From the NCBI GenBank assembly GCA_030918015.1, contig JAUPTP010000085.1, forward strand, positions 1 to 7,820: 7,820 nucleotides of DNA. Direction: 5' to 3'. A program made the position numbers and the translations under genes. Origin of the DNA: Pseudomonadota bacterium. Lineage in GTDB: Bacteria; Pseudomonadota; Gammaproteobacteria; Burkholderiales; Burkholderiaceae_C. The notes beneath the pieces were generated by a model, which saw nothing but the letters and a program-made list of their open reading frames with translations, was not told where the DNA came from and made no database searches. Shown here piece after piece: positions 1-5,900 of the stretch. Each line of letters opens with the position of its first letter. Within the stretch, counting starts at the first letter, position 1.

Positions 1-531
1 CTCGTAGACCTTCTCGATCGCGCGGTCGCGGAACAGCGCCTGGTAGGCGCCGCGGCTGGCCGGATCGAGCGAGAACAGCACCACGCCGGCGGTCTCGCGG
101 TCGAGCCGGTGCAGCGGCACCAGCGTCTCCAGCCCGGTGGCCTTCTTCAGCCGCACCAGCAGCGTCTCGTGCAGATGGCGGCCCTTGGGCGTCATCGGCA
201 GGAAATGCGGCTTGTCGACCACCAGCAGCCGCTCGTCGCGGTGCAGGATGACTTCGTCGAAGGGCACGCGCGGCTCGGGCGCGTCGAGGCGGCGCCAGTA
301 CCAGAGCAGCCGGTGTTGTCCACAGGGCTCGGACTTGTCCACAGGCCGGCCATCGGCGGCCAGCACCTCGCCGGCGTCCAGGCGGGCGCGCCAGGCGGCG
401 GCGTCCAGCGCGGGCAGCCGGGCGCAGAGGAAGTCGAGCACCGTGGGCCACGGGCCCGGCTGCACCGCCACGCGGCTGGCGCCGACGCCCTCGCGCATCG
501 GCGGCGTCCAGTCGGGACGAGGGCGGCTCAC
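1..531 (-). CDS. RluA-family RNA pseudouridine synthase, C-terminus cut by window edge
   Basis: This would isomerise specific uridines in rRNA or tRNA to pseudouridine in the cytoplasm. 177 residues are visible, and the C-terminal part lies beyond position 1. Motif I reads LLVVDKPHFLPMTPKG. The catalytic motif HRLDRETAG is at residues 141-149, with the catalytic Asp at residue 144, and it is followed by VVLFSLDP and an IEKVYE segment typical of the family. The N-terminal approximately 80 residues (REGVGASRV, PWPTVLDFL, LLWYWRRLD) look like the S4-like leader found in this subgroup. The GTG start at 531 overlaps the TGA stop of the upstream EEP gene (GTGA). The next in-frame candidate is ATG at 498, and neither has a strong ribosome binding site. 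Two TTGTCCACA words lie inside the gene (316-343), encoding part of a variable linker. Family assignment is firm. The exact subfamily (RluA, RluC or TruC type) and RNA target cannot be told from this fragment. Confidence 0.9.
   Translation of the reverse strand, partial: MSRPRPDWTPPMREGVGASRVAVQPGPWPTVLDFLCARLPALDAAAWRARLDAGEVLAADGRPVDKSEPCGQHRLLWYWRRLDAPEPRVPFDEVILHRDERLLVVDKPHFLPMTPKGRHLHETLLVRLKKATGLETLVPLHRLDRETAGVVLFSLDPASRGAYQALFRDRAIEKVYE
316..343 (+). repeat. Pair of TTGTCCACA DnaA-box-like words inside the pseudouridine synthase gene
   Basis: Two exact TTGTCCACA words lie at 316-324 and 335-343, in the same orientation as the array at 538-573 and 19 bp apart start to start. The second lies in a 16-bp exact direct repeat, GGACTTGTCCACAGGC, present at 331-346 and 534-549. 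The 19-bp spacing is not a multiple of three, so the two words are translated in different frames (as VDK and CGQ). Confidence 0.8.
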
Positions 532-1652
532 CTGGACTTGTCCACAGGCTTTTCCACAGCCTTGTCCACAGGCCTGCCGGTGGACGATGCCGAGGTGGAC
601 CGCACCGGAATCAGCAGATCGGCGATGACCGGGCGGTGTTCCGAGCCGCCGCGCCAGCCGACATGGGCGGAGGTCACGCCGATCTCGGGGCTGACCAGGA
701 TGTGGTCGATGCGCAGGAAGCTCACCCAGGGCTTGAGCGAATGGCCGTGGGTGTAGCCCCAGCCGACCCCGGCGGCGGAGAAGGCATCGCGCAGGCCGAT
801 GGCCAGCAGCGTCTGCACCACGGGCGAGTGCTCGGGCGCGTTCAGGTCGCCGGCCAGGAGGGTGGCGCGGCGCAGCGGCACCAGATCGCGCACCAGGGCG
901 TCGGCCTGCGACTGGCGGGTGGCGACGTTGTCGCGCCACTCGTCCAGGCCGTCGGTGGGCTCGAAGCGGGTGGCGTTCAGGCCTTCGCGGGGCGTGCGCA
1001 GGTGGGCGGTGACGACATCGATCAGCGTGCCGTCGATGTCGACGGTGCAGCGGATGTACTCGTGCTTCTCGCCGCTGTGCGAGATGTCGCCGCGGCGGCA
1101 GTCCGACAGCGGGAAGCGGCTGGCGATGGCGTACTGGCCATAGGCGTAGAGCCGGTGCGTGGGCAGCACGTCGCGCATGCCGTAGGGCAGGTCGCCGATG
1201 CGCGCGATGTCGCGGGCATCCTGCATCACCAGGATGTCGGGGTGCTGCGACTCGATCTCGTTGTTCAGCGACACGAAGCCCCCCCAGCGGAAGGCCGCGC
1301 GGTAGGACTTGATGTTGTAGGTCATGAAGCGCACCGGGCGCACGCCGGCGGCGGCGGTGTCGGCCGGCAGGGGCGTGCTGCGCAGGCCGGTGGAGAAGTC
1401 CATCACCGCGGTCAGCATCAGCGCCAGGGCCAGCGTGGCGGCCACCCGCCACAGCGGCCGCAGCAGCCACGACAGCACGAAGGCCAGGCCGCCGGGCACC
1501 AGATAGACGAGGAAGGGCGCGTAGCGGGTCAGCTCGACCGCCGCCAGGTGCCTGGGGGCGGCGTGGTACAGCCAGGTCATCGCCAGGGCCAGCAGCACCG
1601 AGGCGATCACGCCGAATCGGGCCAGTCGGCGCAGGACAGGGGGAGGGGTCAT
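528..1652 (-). CDS. Membrane-anchored endonuclease/exonuclease/phosphatase (EEP) family protein
   Basis: A 374-residue metal-dependent phosphoesterase-fold protein with unknown substrate. Three hydrophobic segments at about residues 13-30, 46-64 and 69-84 precede the EEP domain (about 105-350). Arg-rich flanks (RRLAR, RPLWR) suggest the N-terminus is inside and the catalytic domain periplasmic (inference). Visible EEP motifs are MTYNIKSY (110-117), VMQDAR (142-147), VVTAHLR, GDLNAPEHS (268-276), RIDHILVS (with D316 and H317) and SEHRP (337-341). The usual metal-binding Glu of the LQE motif is Asp145, and the usual SDH Asp is Glu338, both conservative swaps. ATG at 1652 is preferred because a GGAGAG lies 11 bases upstream. 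GTG at 1655 is possible, while TTG at 1661 is too close to that site. The C-terminal tail (TGRPVDKAVEKPVDKSR) is encoded by 12-bp DnaA-box-like repeats and lies outside the conserved domain. The gene overlaps the downstream pseudouridine synthase gene by four bases. Confidence 0.88.
   Translation of the reverse strand: MTPPPVLRRLARFGVIASVLLALAMTWLYHAAPRHLAAVELTRYAPFLVYLVPGGLAFVLSWLLRPLWRVAATLALALMLTAVMDFSTGLRSTPLPADTAAAGVRPVRFMTYNIKSYRAAFRWGGFVSLNNEIESQHPDILVMQDARDIARIGDLPYGMRDVLPTHRLYAYGQYAIASRFPLSDCRRGDISHSGEKHEYIRCTVDIDGTLIDVVTAHLRTPREGLNATRFEPTDGLDEWRDNVATRQSQADALVRDLVPLRRATLLAGDLNAPEHSPVVQTLLAIGLRDAFSAAGVGWGYTHGHSLKPWVSFLRIDHILVSPEIGVTSAHVGWRGGSEHRPVIADLLIPVRSTSASSTGRPVDKAVEKPVDKSR
538..573 (+). 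repeat. Three tandem 12-bp DnaA-box-like repeats
   Basis: Units are TTGTCCACAGGC (538-549), TTTTCCACAGCC (550-561) and TTGTCCACAGGC (562-573). Units 1 and 3 are identical, and unit 2 differs at two bases. The first nine bases of each fit a DnaA box (E. coli consensus TTATCCACA; TTGTCCACA is the form used in several high-GC bacteria). On the minus strand they encode the PVDK-AVEK-PVDK tail of the EEP protein. The array ends 6 bases before the proposed GTG start of the pseudouridine synthase gene. The repeat is seen directly. DnaA binding is an inference. Confidence 0.85.
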
Positions 1653-1783
1653 CACGGGCAAGGCTCTCCGTCGGGCGGGGGGTCGATGCGTCAGGGTGGG
1701 GCGCTAGGATGCGCAAAAACGAGCGCCCGATTGTCGTCGGCCCCTGGGGGCGCGGGCAGATCGGGCCGGTAAACAGGCGGACC
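1653..1783. other. Divergent intergenic region between the EEP and AEC genes
   Basis: This 131-bp region should hold the promoters for both divergent genes. I see no convincing sigma70 -35/-10 pair on either strand. The only clear structure is an inverted repeat, GGGCGCT (1699-1705) and AGCGCCC (1722-1728), with a 16-base spacer containing a short A run. An ATG at 1709, in frame with the AEC gene, would add 25 charged residues atypical for the family and is not used here. Confidence 0.5.
1699..1728. repeat. Inverted repeat, 7-bp arms, 16-base spacer
   Basis: GGGCGCT at 1699-1705 pairs perfectly with AGCGCCC at 1722-1728. It lies midway between two divergent genes, so it could be an operator. 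No T tract follows, so it is unlikely to be a terminator. In DNA this GC-rich, a 7-bp match can occur by chance. Confidence 0.35.
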
Positions 1784-2758
1784 ATGCATGCCATCCTCAC
1801 TGTCACGATCCCGTTTTTCGCGCTGATCCTGGTGGGCTACCTCGCCGCGCGGCGCGGTCTGCTGCCGCTGGCGGCGGTGCCGGGGCTCAATGCCTTCGTG
1901 CTGTATTTCGCGCTGCCGTGCATGCTGCTGCGCTTCGGGGCGAGGCTGCCGGTCGCCGAGCTGCTCGATCCGGCGGTGCTGGGGCTCTACCTGATCTGCG
2001 CGCTGGCGGTGGTGGCGCTGACGATCGCGCTGACCCGGCGCGCGGCCGGCAACCTGCGCGACGCCGCCTTCGGTGCGCTGGTGGCGGCCTTCCCCAACAC
2101 CGGCTTCATGGGCGTGCCGCTGCTGGTGGCGCTGCTGGGGCCTGCGGCGGCGGGGCCGGTCATCACCACGGTGCTGCTGGATCTGTTCGTCACCAGCTCG
2201 CTGTGCATCGCCATCGCGCAGCTGCACGACGGTGAGCGCGGGGCGGTGGGGCGCTCGCTGCGCGCGGCGCTGGCCAATCCGCTGCCGTGGTCGATCGGGC
2301 TGGGCGCGCTGATGTCGGTGACCGGGCTGACGCTGCCCGGCCCGCTCGACCGGGTGATCGCGATGCTGGCCGATGCGGCCAGCCCGGTGGCGCTGTTCAC
2401 CATCGGCGCGGTGCTGTGGCGCTCCGGGCTGGACGCGCAGGGGCGGCCCGCGCCGCGCCTGTCGCCGGGCCGATACCTGCCGGTGGCGCTGATCAAGCTG
2501 GTCGTGCATCCGGCGCTGGTCTGGGCGGGCGGCCGGCTGGCGCAGCAGGCCGGCCTGGGCGTGAGCGACTTCCAGCTGACGGTGCTGACGCTGGCCGCGG
2601 CCCTGCCCAGCGCCAGCAACGTCTCGCTGCTGGCCGAGCGCTACCGGGCCGACAACGGCCGCGTGGCGCGCATCATCCTGGCCTCGACGGTGCTGGCCTT
2701 CGGCAGCTTCGCGCTGGTGGCCTGGCGCTTCGGTGTGGCGGCGAGCGCGCGGGCCTGA
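1784..2758 (+). CDS. AEC-family (auxin efflux carrier-like) transporter
   Basis: A 324-residue inner-membrane secondary transporter of the AEC family, whose bacterial members include malonate-type and other organic-acid permeases. The substrate here is unknown. The protein is hydrophobic throughout, with about ten predicted membrane segments in two halves. Family hallmarks are the N-terminal IPFFALILVGYLAARRG, NAFVLYFALPCMLLRF (36-51), PNTGFMGVPLL (104-114, with the conserved Asn at 105) and PSASNVSLLAERY in the second half (Asn at 279). The start at 1784 gives the typical length and N-terminus. A weak AGG lies 6 bases upstream. The gene stands alone, divergent from the EEP gene and 155 bp before the next gene, with no visible terminator. 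No neighbour suggests a substrate. Confidence 0.9.
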   Translation: MHAILTVTIPFFALILVGYLAARRGLLPLAAVPGLNAFVLYFALPCMLLRFGARLPVAELLDPAVLGLYLICALAVVALTIALTRRAAGNLRDAAFGALVAAFPNTGFMGVPLLVALLGPAAAGPVITTVLLDLFVTSSLCIAIAQLHDGERGAVGRSLRAALANPLPWSIGLGALMSVTGLTLPGPLDRVIAMLADAASPVALFTIGAVLWRSGLDAQGRPAPRLSPGRYLPVALIKLVVHPALVWAGGRLAQQAGLGVSDFQLTVLTLAAALPSASNVSLLAERYRADNGRVARIILASTVLAFGSFALVAWRFGVAASARA

Positions 2759-2913
2759 CCGTGCGGGCGTGTGCCACCCTGTTGCACAAAGTGCACCTGA
2801 TTGAGAAATGTGAAGGCCGTGACGTGAAAGCGTGACTGAATCGCACAGTACCTCTACCATGATGCGAGACTGCTTGGCAGAAGTACGGGCATGCAGCGGA
2901 GACAGAGGGCGCA
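2759..2913 (+). other. Intergenic region upstream of the signalling fusion gene
   Basis: 155 bp, less GC-rich than the flanking genes, as expected for a promoter region. It contains a small inverted repeat, TGCAC-AAA-GTGCA (2783-2795), a candidate promoter (2832-2860) and purine-rich stretches GGAGA (2898-2902) and AGAGGG (2904-2909) that could act as the ribosome binding site for the ATG at 2914. I see no intrinsic terminator for the AEC gene. Confidence 0.5.
2832..2860 (+). promoter_or_regulatory. Candidate sigma70-like promoter of the signalling operon
   Basis: GTGACT (2832-2837) and TACCAT (2855-2860) are separated by 17 bases, and each matches four of six consensus positions. It lies about 50 bp before the ATG at 2914. 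The call rests on pattern matching alone and is weak. Confidence 0.25.
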
Positions 2914-5900
2914 ATGGATCCAAGAGCCGATCAGCAGGCTCCACCGGCTGGACTGGTGGGGGTGGGGGCTTCGGCCGGAGGGCTCGAGAGCCTGCGCCTG
3001 CTGCTGGCACAGCTGCCGACCGATGCGGGCCTGTGCTTCGTGCTGCTGCAGCACATGGCGCCCGCGCACCGCTCGGTGCTGGCCGAGATCCTGCGCCCGC
3101 ACAGCCGCATGGTCGTGCGCGAGGCCGCCGATGGCGACCTGCCCCAGGCCGACACCGTCCTGGTGACTCCCAACAATGCGCACATCCGCTTCGACGGCCA
3201 GATCCTGCGCCTGAGCGAACCGGATCCGCATTCCCTTCCCCGGCCCTCGATCAACCTGTTCTTCGAGTCGCTGGCGCTGCACATGGGGCCGCGCGCGGCG
3301 GGCATCATCCTGTCGGGCACCGGCAGCGACGGCGCCCACGGCCTGCAGCGCATCCGCGATGCCGGCGGGCTGGTGATGGTGGAGAGCGCCGACAGTGCGC
3401 GCTACAGCGGCATGCCGGAGGCGGCCGAGCGCCATGTCGGCCCGCACCGGCGCATGTCCTTCGCGGCGATGGGGCGCGCGCTGTCGCTCTGGGCGGCGGC
3501 GCCGCCGGGGGTGCCGCTCAGCATGGCGGACATCCTGGCGGCCTCGGACCGGGTCGACGATGAACTGCTGCTCACGGCCCTGCCGATCGATGTGGGCACG
3601 GACCTGAGCGAGCTGTTCCAGGTCGTGCGTCGGCATTGCGGCATCAATCTGGCCGACTACAAGGAGCCGACGCTGCGCCGGCGGCTGGCCCGGCGGATGC
3701 AGGCGGTGGGCGTGGATGCGCTGCCGGCCTACCTCGCGCGGCTGTCGGCGGATTCGGCGGAGATCGATGCGCTGGCGCGCGAGACGCTCATTTCGGTCAC
3801 CTCGTTCTGGCGCAATCCGCTGGCCTTCGAGCATCTGGTCGAGCAGGTCGGCCGGGTGCTGGCGCGCAAGTCGGCGGGCGAGCCGGTGCGGGTCTGGGTG
3901 GCGGGCTGCGCCACCGGCGAGGAGGCCTATTCGGTGTCGATGGTCTGGCGCGACGTGCTGGGCGAGCGGCTGGCCGACCATCCCCTGCAGATCTTCGCCA
4001 CCGATCTGGATCTGGAGGCCATGCAGCTGGCCCGCCGGGGCGTGTACGAGGCCGAGGCCATGGGCGCCCTGCCCGACCGGCTGCGCGCACTGCATTTCCA
4101 TCCCCTGGGCTCGCATGTCGAGATCGACAAGGCGCTGCGCGAGAGCATCGTCTTCTCCCGCCACGACCTGACCCGCGATCCGCCGTTCCCGCGGCTGGAC
4201 ATGATCAGCTGCCGCAATGTGCTGATCTACCTGAAGCCCGAGGCGCAGGCGCGGGTGATGCGCATGTTCCATTTCGCGCTGCGCCCGGGCGGCCTGCTGA
4301 TGCTGGGCCAGAACGAGTCGGTGCTCAACCACGAGGAGCTGTTCCGGTCGCTCGACAGCGAGGTGCGTCTGTATGAGCGTCGCGCCGGGCGGGCCATGCC
4401 CTCCCGCCTGGCGATGATCGATCCGGAGGCCGCGATGGCGCCGCCGGCCTCCTCGCCGGCGCGTGCGGTGCCGGTGCCGGCGGGCGGGCGCACCTCGGCC
4501 GCGGCGATCGACATCGAGCTGGCCCTGCTGCGGCAGGGCGCCCGGCTCTATCTGCCGCCGTGCGTGCTGCTCGACGAGCGCCTGCGGGTGCTGCAGGTGC
4601 ATGGGGACGTGTCGCCGTTTCTCCAGCTGCGCGCCGGAGGGCAGACCTTCGACGTGCTGTCCCTGGCCCGGCCGGAGGTCGAGACCGAGTTGCGGCTGCT
4701 GTGCGCCCTGCTGGGCGATGGGTCGCAGGACACCCATCAGTCCGAGCTGGTGCTGCTGCAGCAGCGCCGTCGCCAGCGCTGGCAGATGATCCTGCATGCC
4801 TTCTCCTTCTCCGGGCGGGAGGCGGCGGGCGCCAGCACCCGCCTGGTGCTGCTGGCTTTCGTGCCGGTTCGCGCGCGGGGCGCGCGCCGCATCACGCCGG
4901 CGGAGTCGGGGGCGGCGGAGGCGGCCGAGCTGGCCGATGCGCGTGCGCGCATGAAGAGCCTGATCGAGCAGCTCGAGTCCTTCAACGAGGAGATGCAGGC
5001 GCTCAACGAGGAGGCCCAGGCCACCAACGAGGAGCTGCAGGCCAGCAACGAGGAGCTCGAGTCGGCCAACGAGGAGCTGCAGGCCACCAACCAGGAGCTG
5101 GCCACCGTCAATGCCGAGCTCAACCACCAGTGGCGGCGCCACCAGCAGCTGGCCGAGGAGCTGCAGAGCATCCAGAACAGCATCACGATGCCGATGCTGG
5201 TCATCGACGAGAAGTTCCTCATCAATCGCTACAACCTGGCGGCCGAGCGGCTGTTTCGCCTCAGTCCGGGGGCGACGGGGCTGCCGCTGTCGACGATGTA
5301 CCGGCCCAGCGGCATTCCGGATCTGGTGGCCACGGTGGCCCAGGCCCAGGCCAGCGCCAGTCCGCTGTCGCTGGATCTGCCGCCCGGCGAGGACGGGCGC
5401 GAGTATGTGCTGCACCTCAGCCACAACCTGCTGGGCGGCGAGCGCCGCGGGGTGGTGCTGACCGTGGTGGACAACACCGACCTGGCCCACGCCGAGCGCC
5501 AGACCCGCCAGATCGAGCAGCGGCTGCTGTCGGTGCTCAGCCACGGGCGGGCGCTGATGGCGATCAAGGACACCAGCGGGCGCTACCAGTTCGCCAATTC
5601 CCAGTACGCCGAGTTCTTCGCGCTGGACGCGAATGCCCTGATCGGGCGCACCGACGCGCAGGTGTTGCCGGCCGAGGTCGCGACCGTGCTGCGCCAGGCG
5701 GATCTGGGGCTGCTGCGCGACGGCCTGTCGACCGAGCTGGAGCAGTCCTTCGTGGTGGCCGGGCAGCGGCGCTGGTGGTGGTCGACCCGGTTCGGGCTGT
5801 ACGACGCGACGGGCACGCTGGAGGCCATCGGCATGCAGGCGGTCGACCTGACGCTGGCGCGGCAGGCCGACGAATCGCTGCGGATCGCCGACAAGGTCTT

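Noticed and set aside
316..573. Chromosomal replication origin
   Set aside because: Despite the DnaA-box-like words there is no AT-rich unwinding region, the sites lie within genes, and no dnaA, dnaN, gyrB, rpmH or parAB gene is nearby.
564..585. Hairpin GTCCAC/GTGGAC as a terminator of the EEP gene
   Set aside because: The 6-bp arms lie inside the EEP coding sequence, there is no T tract, and the following gene overlaps, so termination here is unlikely.
109..756. Plus-strand open frame across the pseudouridine synthase and EEP junction
   Set aside because: No domain. It overlaps two well-supported minus-strand genes, and its repeated STG motifs are the DnaA-box-like repeats read in the other direction.
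636..1772. Plus-strand open frame opposite the EEP gene
   Set aside because: Gly, Gln and His-rich low-complexity translation without family motifs. The minus strand has an intact EEP domain.
1709..1783. N-terminal extension of the AEC transporter from the ATG at 1709
   Set aside because: It adds 25 polar, charged residues before a typical AEC N-terminus, and it would overlap the inverted repeat of the intergenic region.
1691..3010. Minus-strand open frame opposite the AEC transporter gene
   Set aside because: Its product is Arg, Gln and His rich with no domain, while the plus strand encodes a clear membrane transporter. It is a high-GC shadow.
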